A stretch of 17,043 nucleotides of DNA from Anaerolineales bacterium (GCA_015662065.1 DQUX01000020.1:1-17043), one strand, 5' to 3'; positions 1 through 6,729 are shown, numbered from the stretch's first letter. Made by a program: numbers and translations. Notes: generated by a model from the sequence alone, not told the origin.

Positions 1-10
1 CCCTCCCCAC

Positions 11-19
11 TGGTATGAT
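11..19 (+). promoter_or_regulatory. Extended -10 promoter element for fni operon
   Basis: TGG-TATGAT matches the extended -10 form TGN-TATNAT. The -35 would fall just outside the window, so it cannot be checked. Predicted transcription start is near position 26, giving a leader of about 17 nt to a TTG at 43 or about 44 nt to a GTG at 70. This supports fni being the first gene of its operon. Confidence 0.45.
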
Positions 20-69
20 GTCATTATACTACTCAACACCGCTTGCAGAGAGAAGTTACGGGAAAGGCC

Positions 70-1092
70 GTGCATCGGCAGCGGAAAGCGGATCACATTC
101 GCATCAGCCTCGAGGAAGACGTCACTTTCGATCGGGCGACCCCCGGTTTCGAGCGGTACCGGTTCGCCCATTGCGCGCTGCCGGAGTTCGACCTGGAGGG
201 GGTGGACATCACCATCCGGCTCCTGGGCAAGGGGTTATCCGCGCCCCTCCTCATCTCCTCGATGACCGGCGGCACCGCCGAGGCGCGGCTCATCAACCGC
301 CGTCTGGCCCAGGCCGCCCAGGAGGCCGGCATCGGGATGGGGGTGGGGTCCCAACGGGCCGCGCTGGAGGATCCCTCGCTGGCCTCCTCCTACCGGGTGC
401 GGGACGTGGCTCCCGACGTTCTGCTTCTGGCCAACCTGGGCGCGGTCCAGCTCAACTACGGCTACACCGTCGACCACTGCCGCCGGGCGGTAGAGATGAT
501 CGAGGCGGACGGCCTCATCCTGCACTTGAACCCCCTCCAGGAGGCTCTCCAGCCGGAGGGAGAGACCCGCTTCTCCGGTCTGCTGCGCAAGATCGAGGCG
601 GTCTGCCGGGCGCTGGAGGTGCCGGTGGTCGTCAAGGAGGTCGGCTGGGGGCTCTCCGCCGATGTGGCCCGCCGCCTGGCCGAGGCGGGCGTGGCTGCGC
701 TGGACGTGGCGGGGGCGGGAGGGACTTCCTGGAGCCAGGTGGAGATGCATCGGGCCCAGAACAGCCTGCAACGGGAGGTCGCCGCCGCCTTCCGGGATTG
801 GGGCATCCCGACCGCTGAGGCCGTCCGGCAGGCGCACGCTGCCGTCCCCCACCTGCCCGTCATCGCCAGCGGGGGCATCCGGGATGGCATCCAGGTAGCC
901 AAGGCCATCGCCCTCGGCGCATCCGCCTGCGGCATCGCCCGCCCGTTCCTCGTGGCCGCCACCGAGTCCGCCGAGGCCGTCTCCCGGGCCATCGCCCTGG
1001 TCGTCACCCAACTGCGCGTGGCGATGTTCGCCGCCGGCGCTCAGGACATCCCCACCCTCTCCCGCACTCCCATCCCCAAATCTGAAACCTGA
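70..1092 (+). CDS. fni: Type 2 isopentenyl-diphosphate delta-isomerase (FMN-dependent)
   Basis: Interconverts isopentenyl and dimethylallyl diphosphate in the cytoplasm, using reduced FMN and Mg2+. It is unrelated to the Nudix-type Idi-1. From a GTG at 70 the protein has 340 residues, normal for the family. It opens with the typical QRKADHIRI segment (residues 4-12). Flavin and substrate motifs follow: SSMTGG (63-68), GVGSQR (91-96), HLNPLQE (152-158), KEVGWG (189-194), GAGGTSW (215-221) and ASGGIRDG (266-273). An in-frame TTG at 43 would add nine residues that family members usually lack; neither start has a good ribosome binding site, so the start is uncertain. The neighbouring prenyl synthase 13 nt downstream uses the isomerase products. 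The last codons and the stop lie in a heptamer repeat (1082-1102). Confidence 0.95.
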   Translation: MHRQRKADHIRISLEEDVTFDRATPGFERYRFAHCALPEFDLEGVDITIRLLGKGLSAPLLISSMTGGTAEARLINRRLAQAAQEAGIGMGVGSQRAALEDPSLASSYRVRDVAPDVLLLANLGAVQLNYGYTVDHCRRAVEMIEADGLILHLNPLQEALQPEGETRFSGLLRKIEAVCRALEVPVVVKEVGWGLSADVARRLAEAGVAALDVAGAGGTSWSQVEMHRAQNSLQREVAAAFRDWGIPTAEAVRQAHAAVPHLPVIASGGIRDGIQVAKAIALGASACGIARPFLVAATESAEAVSRAIALVVTQLRVAMFAAGAQDIPTLSRTPIPKSET

Positions 1093-1102
1093 AACCCGAA
1101 AC
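1082..1102 (+). repeat. Three tandem heptamers (CTGAAAC, CTGAAAC, CCGAAAC)
   Basis: Three head-to-tail 7-bp units span the end of fni, including its TGA stop (1090-1092), and reach almost to the ATG of the next gene at 1106. They encode the final SET residues of Fni. No Shine-Dalgarno sequence lies in this stretch, so the downstream gene may be translated by coupling. Short tandem heptamers are known repeat types in cyanobacteria; relation to those is not shown here. Confidence 0.7.
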
Positions 1103-1105
1103 CAT

Positions 1106-2125
1106 ATGAACATCCAACCCTTCCTCGATCGCTACCTTCCTGCGCTGGAGGCCGAGATGCGGGCGGTGGTCTCCGCCCCGGCCCCCGACCTGCACGATCT
1201 GTACGGATACCTGCACTACCACCTGGGCTGGGCCGACGAGCAACTCCGGCCAACCCACACCCCGGCCGGCAAGCGGATCCGGCCAGTCTTCTGCCTGCTG
1301 ACCTGCGAGGCCTGCGGCGGGGATTGGAGGCAGGCGCTGCCCGCCGCCAGCGCCGTCGAGTTCCTGCACAACTTCTCCCTCATCCACGACGACATCGAGG
1401 ACAACGACACCACCCGCCGGGGACGCCCGACCGTGTGGGCGCTGTGGGGCGTGCCCCAGGCCCTCAATGCCGGGGACGCCCTCTACGCCCTGGCCCACAT
1501 CGCCCTCCTGCGCCTGGCCGACCGAGACCTGCCAGCCAGGACGGTCGTCGCAGCCCTCCGCCTCTTCGACCGCGCCTGCCTTCGGCTGACCGAGGGGCAG
1601 TTTCTGGACATCCGCTTTGAGACGCAGGAGAGCGTCTCACCCGAAGCGTACCTTCGGATGGCGGAGGGGAAGACCGCCGCCCTCCTGGCCGTCTCCTGCG
1701 AACTGGGCGCGCTGGTGGCCGGCGCCCCACCGACCCGACGGGAGCACCTCCGCGCCTTTGGCCATCACCTGGGACTGGCCTTCCAGATCCAGGACGACCT
1801 CCTGGGCATCTGGGGCGATCCGGATGTGACGGGGAAGCCGGTGGGCTCAGACCTGCTCCGCCGGAAGAAGACGCTGCCCATCCTCCACGGCCTCCAGCGG
1901 AGTGACGCTCTCCGTGCCCTGCTGGCCCAGGCCGACCTCTCCCCCGGCGGCATAGCCCGGGCGGTGGATCTGCTGGAAGAGACGGGAAGCCGGGCCTGGG
2001 CCCAGGAGCGGGCGCGGGAGCAGACCGACCGGGCCTTGGCCGCCCTGGATGCCGGCAACCTTCAGCCCCCCCCCGCCGACGCCCTCCGAGGCCTGGCCTC
2101 CCGCCTGCTCAACCGATCCCGATAA
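1106..2125 (+). CDS. Short-chain polyprenyl diphosphate synthase (probable geranylgeranyl diphosphate synthase)
   Basis: All-alpha trans-prenyltransferase that condenses IPP with allylic diphosphates. At 339 residues it has normal length. The first Asp-rich motif is DDIED (95-99), in the uninserted DDxxD form, followed by RRGRP (104-108). The second is DDLLGIWGD (230-238, preceded by QIQ). An Arg-containing GKRIRP segment (55-60) binds IPP. Phe90 lies five residues before DDxxD, the position that limits chain length in archaeal-type GGPP synthases, so a C20 product is the best guess; C15 cannot be excluded. The ATG at 1106 lies 13 nt after fni and lacks a clear ribosome binding site. Together the pair makes prenyl precursors, for example for carotenoids or quinones. 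A C9 run (2066-2074) occurs in the C-terminal part. Confidence 0.92.
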   Translation: MNIQPFLDRYLPALEAEMRAVVSAPAPDLHDLYGYLHYHLGWADEQLRPTHTPAGKRIRPVFCLLTCEACGGDWRQALPAASAVEFLHNFSLIHDDIEDNDTTRRGRPTVWALWGVPQALNAGDALYALAHIALLRLADRDLPARTVVAALRLFDRACLRLTEGQFLDIRFETQESVSPEAYLRMAEGKTAALLAVSCELGALVAGAPPTRREHLRAFGHHLGLAFQIQDDLLGIWGDPDVTGKPVGSDLLRRKKTLPILHGLQRSDALRALLAQADLSPGGIARAVDLLEETGSRAWAQERAREQTDRALAALDAGNLQPPPADALRGLASRLLNRSR

Positions 2126-2141
2126 CCATCCGTTGCCGCTT

Positions 2142-2178
2142 GGGTGACCTCACCCCCATCCCCGGCGGCTTCGCTGCC
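2142..2178. other. Two small hairpins in the convergent gap after the prenyl synthase
   Basis: The 143-bp gap between the converging prenyl synthase and glycosyltransferase genes holds GGGTG-ACCT-CACCC (2142-2155) and GGCGGC-TTC-GCTGCC (2164-2178, one G-T pair). Neither is followed by a T tract on either strand, so they are not classical intrinsic terminators. The rest of the gap (2126-2268) shows no gene. They may help termination or RNA stability; this is a guess. Confidence 0.3.
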
Positions 2179-2268
2179 CCCCTGCCCTACACCAGGAGGA
2201 AAGTGCTATCGGCAGTCTACATCGGTCCATCATCTCCCTCCTTCCGGCACACCCACGTCGTCACCCGG

Positions 2269-3501
2269 CTACAGAAGCTCCCGATACACCCCCTCGATCC
2301 GATCGGCGATGAGGGGCCAGCCGTATCCCTCCGCCCAGCAGGCGGCCCGCTGCCCCATCCGCCGCCGCAGCCCTTCATCCGTCAGAAGCCGCGTGATCTT
2401 CTCCGCCAACGCGCCGGGGTCCCGCGGGGGGACCCGATAGCCGGTCCGCCCGTGGCGCACCAGATAGGCCAGCCCCCCCACATCGGAGGCAATGACTGGG
2501 GTGCCGCAGGCCATTGCCTCCAGGGCCACCATCCCGAAGCTCTCGTAATCGCTCGGCATCACTACCATCTCAGCGGCAGCGTAGTGGTACTGTAGCACGT
2601 CCTGATCCTGCGCACCGAGGAACGTCACCACCTCCTCGATCCCCAAAGCCCGCCGCAGGGCCTGGAGCCGGACCATCTCGTCGTTGTCCTCCACCCGGTA
2701 GGGATTGCCGCCGATGATCGGGACACACATCCCACAGGTCAGATCCGGCCGGTTCCGGGCGATCAGAGAGATGGCCCAGAGAAGTGTGTCGATCCCCTTC
2801 AACGGCTCGATCCGCCCCACAAACAGGATGCTCCGACAGTTCGGGTCCAGCCCGAGCCACTCCTGGGCCCGGGCAGCGGGGATGGGATGAAACCGCTCCA
2901 GGTCCACTCCCGGTGAGATCACCTGGATGCTGGCGGGGTCGGCCCCATACAATCCGGTCAGTTGCTCCTTCTCCACCGGCGTCGCCGCGATGACCCGGTC
3001 GGCAAAACAGAGGATCTCCTCCTCAACCCGAATGCGCAGAGGTGGCTCCTGCTCCTCGGGGGTCTGCGCGACGGCGTTCTTCATCCTGCCCAGGGTGTGG
3101 AACATATGGACGACGGGCACGCCCCACCGGGCCCGCAGCTCCCGCGCCACCCAGCCGGAGAGCCAGTAGTGGCTGTGGATCAGGTCGTAGGTGATGCCGT
3201 CCGCCTCGGCCCGGGCCAACACCCTCCCGATGAACTCCGGGAGGTAATCGTACACCACCTGTTTAGGACACGGCTGCTCGGGACCCGCGGGGACGTGGAT
3301 CACCCGTCCCCCTCGCCCCAGGGCGTGGCTGATATGGGGGACCGTGGGGTCCTGCGAGCGGGTGTAGACGTCCACCTGGTGGCCGCGCCGCATCAGCTCC
3401 CGGCTCAGGTCCCGCACGTAGACGTTCATCCCCCCCGTCTCCTTGCCACCGAGGGTCGCCAGGGGACAGGTATGGACGCTGAGTTGGGCAATGCGAAGCA
3501 T
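2269..3501 (-). CDS. GT4-family glycosyltransferase
   Basis: Retaining GT-B glycosyltransferase of 410 residues, of the type found in sucrose-phosphate synthases and MshA-like D-inositol-3-phosphate glycosyltransferases. Seen: an N-terminal acceptor-side loop GGKETGGMNVY (18-28), HSHYW (109-113), the nucleotide-sugar domain entry GRIEPLKG (229-236), and the E-x7-E signature in YESFGMVALE (E320, E328) followed by ACGTPVIAS. Donor and acceptor cannot be told from sequence. Start chosen at ATG 3501 (MLRIAQLSVHTCPL): a TTG at 3537 would overlap the -35 box, and a perfect TATAAT lies 7 nt upstream of this ATG. No signal peptide or membrane segment is seen. It stands alone on its strand, converging on the isoprenoid operon. 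Confidence 0.9.
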   Translation of the reverse strand: MLRIAQLSVHTCPLATLGGKETGGMNVYVRDLSRELMRRGHQVDVYTRSQDPTVPHISHALGRGGRVIHVPAGPEQPCPKQVVYDYLPEFIGRVLARAEADGITYDLIHSHYWLSGWVARELRARWGVPVVHMFHTLGRMKNAVAQTPEEQEPPLRIRVEEEILCFADRVIAATPVEKEQLTGLYGADPASIQVISPGVDLERFHPIPAARAQEWLGLDPNCRSILFVGRIEPLKGIDTLLWAISLIARNRPDLTCGMCVPIIGGNPYRVEDNDEMVRLQALRRALGIEEVVTFLGAQDQDVLQYHYAAAEMVVMPSDYESFGMVALEAMACGTPVIASDVGGLAYLVRHGRTGYRVPPRDPGALAEKITRLLTDEGLRRRMGQRAACWAEGYGWPLIADRIEGVYRELL

Positions 3502-3508
3502 CGAAGTA

Positions 3509-3537
3509 ATTATAGCCGCAAGCTTTTGAAGGAGCAA
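3509..3537 (-). promoter_or_regulatory. Promoter of the glycosyltransferase, predicted leaderless
   Basis: On the minus strand TTGCTC (3537-3532), a 17-bp spacer and a perfect TATAAT (3514-3509). Seven bases separate the -10 from the A of the ATG at 3501, so the predicted transcription start is at or one base before the start codon. No room remains for a Shine-Dalgarno sequence. Confidence 0.7.
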
Positions 3538-3561
3538 GAACGAAACCGCCGATGTCCATAT

Positions 3562-3590
3562 TTGTCAGAAGTACCACCTTCGGGTACAAT
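3562..3590 (+). promoter_or_regulatory. Promoter of the radical SAM operon
   Basis: TTGTCA (3562-3567), 17-bp spacer, TACAAT (3585-3590). Predicted start near 3597, only about 6 nt before the ATG at 3603. It diverges from the glycosyltransferase promoter with about 24 bp between the two -35 boxes, so a single regulator bound there could affect both genes. Confidence 0.65.
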
Positions 3591-3602
3591 CGCGTGAGAA
3601 AG

Positions 3603-4649
3603 ATGCGCGACCAGCCCTTCATTCACACCGCTCTCCTCCAAGAAACCGCCGGCGACCCTGGCAGGGGCCGGGTGCGCTGCCTGACCTGCGAGCGACGTTG
3701 CGTCATCCCCCCGGGCGAGGTCGGCTGGTGCCGCACCCGCCAGAACCAGGGCGGCAGCCTGGTGACGCTGACTTATGGGGCCATCTCCTCCCTCTCCGCC
3801 AACCCTATCGAGAAGAAACCCCTCCACCACTTCTACCCCGGCTCGGTAGCCCTCACCGCGGGCTCCTACTCCTGCAACTTCTCCTGTCCGTGGTGCCAGA
3901 ACTGGGAGATCTCCAAGTGCCCACCGGACGGAGGGAAGTTCTACTCGCCGGCCCACTTCGTGGCCGAGGCCATCAATCGGGGGTGCCAGGGCACGTCCAT
4001 CAGCTTCAACGAGCCCACCCTCAGCCTGGAGTGGTCGCTGGAGGTGTTCCGGCTGGCCCGCCAGGCGGGGCTGTACAACACCTTCGTCACCAACGGCTAT
4101 ATGACGGAAGCCGCCCTGGAACGACTGGCCGAGAGGGGGCTGCACGGGATGAACGTGGACGTGAAGGGGAACGCGGAATCGGTCCATAGCTACTGCAAAG
4201 CAGACGTGGAGGTCGTCTGGCGCAACCTCCTCCGGGCGCAAGAGCTGGGCATCTGGGTGGAGATCACCACCCTGGTCATCCCCGGCGTCAACGACGAGAT
4301 GGAGGTGCTGGCCACCATCGCGTCCCGCATCCTCCACGACCTGGGCCCCTGCACGCCTTGGCACCTCACCCGCTACCACCCCGCCTACCGCTTCACCACC
4401 CCCCCGACGCCGGTACAGACGCTGGAACAGGCCCGCGCCGTAGGTCGGGAGATGGGCCTCCAATACGTCTACATCGGCAACGTCCCCGGCCACTTCGCCG
4501 AGAACACCTACTGCCCCTCCTGCGGCCAGATGCTGGTCCAGCGGTGGTCGATGTGGAAGGTGAAGGTCAACGTCCCCGGCGGGCGCTGCCCCTCCTGCGG
4601 AGAGCGGATCCCGGGCGTGGGCTGGAACTGGGAGGAGCGAGCGCCGTGA
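3603..4649 (+). CDS. AmmeMemoRadiSam-type radical SAM enzyme (PflA-like, COG1180 group)
   Basis: Radical S-adenosylmethionine protein of 348 residues. The [4Fe-4S] motif is CNFSCPWC (C91, C95, C98). An N-terminal Cys set (C26, C29, C33, C43; CLTCERRCVIPPGEVGWC) and a C-terminal zinc-ribbon-like pair (C304/C307 and C329/C332, with NTYCPSCG and GRCPSCGERIPG) are typical of the AmmeMemoRadiSam subgroup rather than true PFL activases. The family usually sits beside AMMECR1 and Memo homologues; neither is in this window. Start set at ATG 3603, because an upstream ATG at 3552 lies before the -35 box; a GTG at 3594 would also be almost leaderless. It overlaps the next gene by 4 nt (GTGA), indicating translational coupling. 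The substrate is unknown. Confidence 0.88.
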   Translation: MRDQPFIHTALLQETAGDPGRGRVRCLTCERRCVIPPGEVGWCRTRQNQGGSLVTLTYGAISSLSANPIEKKPLHHFYPGSVALTAGSYSCNFSCPWCQNWEISKCPPDGGKFYSPAHFVAEAINRGCQGTSISFNEPTLSLEWSLEVFRLARQAGLYNTFVTNGYMTEAALERLAERGLHGMNVDVKGNAESVHSYCKADVEVVWRNLLRAQELGIWVEITTLVIPGVNDEMEVLATIASRILHDLGPCTPWHLTRYHPAYRFTTPPTPVQTLEQARAVGREMGLQYVYIGNVPGHFAENTYCPSCGQMLVQRWSMWKVKVNVPGGRCPSCGERIPGVGWNWEERAP

Positions 4650-5317
4650 ACCCGCCGGGGGACCTCCTGAGCCGGCTGGTGGCCGCTTTCGACCGCCTGA
4701 TGCGGTGGCGGCTGGGGATCTGGGAGTATACCGACGATCTCGACTGCATCTTCCGGGTCGCGCTGATCCGTCCCCGCCGACGGATAGAACTGGACGACGG
4801 CACCGTCTTGGAGCGGGGCGAGGTCATCGGGATGATCCACGCCTGGAACGAGCACGTGCCGCCGCTTCCGCCCACCGGCCCAGACCTGGCCTGGGCGCGG
4901 GAACTGCGGTGGCGGGCAATCCACTCCCTGCGGTTGCTGGCCCGCGCCGCCCAGGAAGACCCCCGGCTGAAGAACGTCCGAGGCTTCGGAGGGGCGGGAT
5001 CGCTGGAGTTCGGCCCGGCGACCCTGCGGCTGCTGAAGCGACTGGGGATCGAGACCCACCCTCTGCCACCGAGGACGGTGTACGACCACATTGAGGAGAA
5101 GGTGAGCCTGATCTGGACCTGGCTGATACGCCGGACATTTAACCCGCCCAGCGTCCAGGGCCGCGGGCCAGAGGTGCTGAAACGCCGTTTCTACTGGCTG
5201 AGCCGGGAGCGGCTCCTGGCCCTCTACGGCCCCACCGCCGAACCAGGCGAGCCTGCGGAACGGATCGCAGCACCCGCTGCGGAGAACCCAGTGAAGAGGA
5301 GTTATATCGATGGATAA
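4646..5317 (+). CDS. YkoP-like domain protein, function unknown
   Basis: A 223-residue soluble protein without signal peptide or clear membrane span, starting at GTG 4646 inside the previous stop. The core (about residues 15-195) contains IWEYTDDLDCIFRVALIRPRRRIELDDGTVLERGEVIGMIHAWNEHVPPL, with a beta-rich DDGT-x-LERGE turn and an H-x-WNEH motif (65-70), then a helical part with GFGGAG (113-118) and a YDHIEEK segment. This pattern resembles YkoP of Bacillus and the YkoP-like domain found after some polysaccharide deacetylases; I assign this from memory of the motif and no function is established. The tail (196-223) is low complexity. It ends 8 nt inside the next gene, so it is clearly part of the radical SAM operon. 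Confidence 0.65.
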   Translation: MNPPGDLLSRLVAAFDRLMRWRLGIWEYTDDLDCIFRVALIRPRRRIELDDGTVLERGEVIGMIHAWNEHVPPLPPTGPDLAWARELRWRAIHSLRLLARAAQEDPRLKNVRGFGGAGSLEFGPATLRLLKRLGIETHPLPPRTVYDHIEEKVSLIWTWLIRRTFNPPSVQGRGPEVLKRRFYWLSRERLLALYGPTAEPGEPAERIAAPAAENPVKRSYIDG

Positions 5318-5900
5318 GATCGCTCTTCCCTCTCCCCGTCTGGATGGGGCAATGTCGTTGGAGGCAACCATCGCCGCCCGTCGCTCCGTGCGGGCCTACG
5401 CCCTGACCGAGCTGACGCTGGAGGAGATCGGCCAACTCCTCTGGGCGGCCCAGGGCATCACCGGGAACCGGCCCCACAAGCGGGCCGCCCCCTCGGCCGG
5501 CGGGCGCTGCCCCCTGGAATTCTACGTATGCCGCAGCGACGGGGTCTGGCACTACGAGCCCGAGGGCCACCGACTGCTCCGCCATCTGTCGGAGGACGTG
5601 CGCGGGCCGCTGGCGGATGCGGCGTGGGGTCAGAGATTCATCGCCCAGGCACCGGCCGTCTTCGCCGTGAGCGCTCTCTTCGACCGCACGACCAGCCGGT
5701 ACGGCGAGCGCGGTCGGATCCGCTACGTGCCGATGGACCTGGGGCACGCTGCCCAGAACCTCCTGCTGGAAGCGGTCGCTCTGGGCCTTGTCAGCGTCCC
5801 CGTCGGTGCTTTCGACGACGCGGCGGTAGCCCGGGTGCTGGGCCTCCCGTCCGAACAGGAGCCCCTCTACCTCCTGCCCGTCGGCCATCCCCAACGATAA
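5310..5900 (+). CDS. SagB-type nitroreductase-fold flavin oxidoreductase
   Basis: FMN-dependent oxidoreductase of the nitroreductase superfamily, 196 residues, close in pattern to SagB/ThcOx-like dehydrogenases. Seen: LPSPRLDGAMSLEATIAARRSVR (6-28), where the ARRSVR segment binds the FMN phosphate, then QLLWAAQGIT (42-51), an APSAGG-CPLEFYV strand (60-73) and the conserved helix DLGHAAQNLLLEAVALGL (143-160) followed by VPVGAFDDAAVARVLGLP. Some SagB homologues oxidise azolines in RiPP synthesis, but stand-alone members act on other substrates, and no cyclodehydratase or precursor peptide is seen here. A GAGGAG sequence about 9 nt before the ATG supports this start. It overlaps the upstream gene by 8 nt and is followed by the Nudix gene after 12 nt. 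Confidence 0.88.
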   Translation: MDKIALPSPRLDGAMSLEATIAARRSVRAYALTELTLEEIGQLLWAAQGITGNRPHKRAAPSAGGRCPLEFYVCRSDGVWHYEPEGHRLLRHLSEDVRGPLADAAWGQRFIAQAPAVFAVSALFDRTTSRYGERGRIRYVPMDLGHAAQNLLLEAVALGLVSVPVGAFDDAAVARVLGLPSEQEPLYLLPVGHPQR

Positions 5901-5912
5901 GAGAGGCAAAGG

Positions 5913-6461
5913 ATGGGGAAAGCCGATCAGGGGACAGCCCTCGCGGCTGGCCGATACCTGGTGATCCCCCGCACCCTCTGCTTCATCACCCACGGCGAGG
6001 AGGTCCTGCTCCTGCGCGGCGCGCCCGATAAGCCCATCTGGCCCAACCGGTACAACGGCGTCGGCGGGCACGTGGAGAGGGAGGAGGACGTCTACTCCGC
6101 CGCGCTGCGGGAGATCCGAGAGGAGACGGGGATGGCGGTGGCCGACCTGCGGCTGCGGGGCATCGTTAACGTCGCCCACGACCCCGAAGGTCCAGGGGTG
6201 ATCCTCTTCATCTTCACCGCCCAGGCGCTGGGTCGGGAGGTGAAACCCTCCGCCGAGGGCACGCCGGTCTGGGTCCGCCGGGATCGCCTGGACGAGCTGG
6301 ACCTGGTGGAGGACCTGCCCATACTCCTGCCCCGGGTGTTGGCGATGTCCCCCCAAGCCCCACCCTTCTTCGGCCACTACACCTACGATGACAACGACCG
6401 GCTGGTGGTGAGATTGAGTCCCAAGGCGATCAACAACACCGGGGAGGGAGGCCGCCGGTAG
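5913..6461 (+). CDS. Nudix hydrolase (NTP pyrophosphohydrolase type)
   Basis: Hydrolyses a nucleoside diphosphate linked to another group. The 182-residue protein carries a perfect Nudix box, G-x5-E-x7-RE-U-x-EE-x-G-U, at residues 52-74 (GHVEREEDVYSAALREIREETGM). The preceding RGAPDKPIWPNRYNGVGG is like 8-oxo-dGTP diphosphatase relatives, yet the C-terminal part is longer than MutT (about 130 residues), so the substrate is open. A purine-rich GAGAGGCAAAGG precedes the ATG. It is the last gene of the four-gene operon; it could clean up a nucleotide by-product or cofactor of the enzymes upstream (inference). The last residues (NNTGEGGRR) are probably disordered. Confidence 0.9.
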   Translation: MGKADQGTALAAGRYLVIPRTLCFITHGEEVLLLRGAPDKPIWPNRYNGVGGHVEREEDVYSAALREIREETGMAVADLRLRGIVNVAHDPEGPGVILFIFTAQALGREVKPSAEGTPVWVRRDRLDELDLVEDLPILLPRVLAMSPQAPPFFGHYTYDDNDRLVVRLSPKAINNTGEGGRR

Positions 6462-6487
6462 TACCTAGGGCAATTGCATGTTTCCGG

Positions 6488-6517
6488 ATAGGAGCCCGCG
6501 AATTCCTATTCGCGGGC
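6488..6517. repeat. Overlapping inverted repeats after the Nudix operon
   Basis: GCCCGCGAAT (6494-6503) and ATTCGCGGGC (6508-6517) form a perfect 10-bp stem with a TCCT loop. ATAGGA (6488-6493) can instead pair with TCCTAT (6504-6509), competing with the first stem. No T tract follows, so it is not a textbook terminator, though it may act at the end of the operon. The GGAGCCCGCGAA 12-mer recurs at 11012-11023. The remainder of the 265-bp gap to the kinase (6462-6726) holds a palindrome GCAATTGC (6470-6477), no visible gene, and the kinase promoter. Confidence 0.65.
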
Positions 6518-6646
6518 GCGCTGGAATGGGATTACGGCACTACACCGCAGGACTGAAGCAATGACAGACCCGGCAGTGGCCTGTGCCCCAACGCTTTAGC
6601 GCGCCAACCCGGAATATGCGATCGCCCTGGTAGTACTATTTTCCCG

Positions 6647-6675
6647 TTGACGCGCGCTGTACATTGTGCTAGATT
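6647..6675 (+). promoter_or_regulatory. Promoter of the histidine kinase gene
   Basis: TTGACG (6647-6652), 17-bp spacer, TAGATT (6670-6675) with a TG dinucleotide one base upstream of the -10 (TGC-TAGATT). This is the strongest sigma-70-like match in the window. Predicted start near 6682, giving a leader of about 45 nt to the CTG at 6727. Confidence 0.75.
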
Positions 6676-6713
6676 AAAACGATCGAGTTTCTGTCTGCAA
6701 GCGACGATAAGCC

Positions 6714-6729
6714 AGGAGATATTGCCCTG
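6714..6729 (+). promoter_or_regulatory. Ribosome binding site placing a CTG start
   Basis: AGGAG (6714-6718) lies 8 nt before CTG (6727-6729), which is in frame with the kinase. The first in-frame ATG/GTG/TTG is a GTG at 6799, inside the first membrane helix and without a ribosome binding site. An ATT at 6721 is only 2 nt from the AGGAG. Confidence 0.5.

Noticed and set aside
3510..4493. Long open frame antisense to the radical SAM gene
   Set aside because: The sense strand has the CxxxCxxC radical SAM motif and zinc-ribbon pairs. The antisense frame begins and ends without promoter, ribosome binding site or domain.
5310..5900. RiPP azoline biosynthesis based on the SagB-like gene
   Set aside because: No YcaO cyclodehydratase, E1-like partner or precursor peptide is near; the SagB similarity alone does not support it.
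5139..6377. 412-codon open frame antisense to the SagB-like and Nudix genes
   Set aside because: Both sense genes have intact family motifs, well-placed starts and operon spacing; the antisense frame spans two genes and shows no domain.
6462..6520. Insertion sequence end with GCAATTGC and the adjacent hairpin
   Set aside because: No transposase, no matching opposite inverted end and no target duplication were seen in the window.
6520..6650. Possible small RNA or tRNA-like sequence in the gap before the kinase
   Set aside because: No cloverleaf, TTC-loop motif or own promoter and terminator could be found; only a 4-bp CGCT-TT-AGCG stem.
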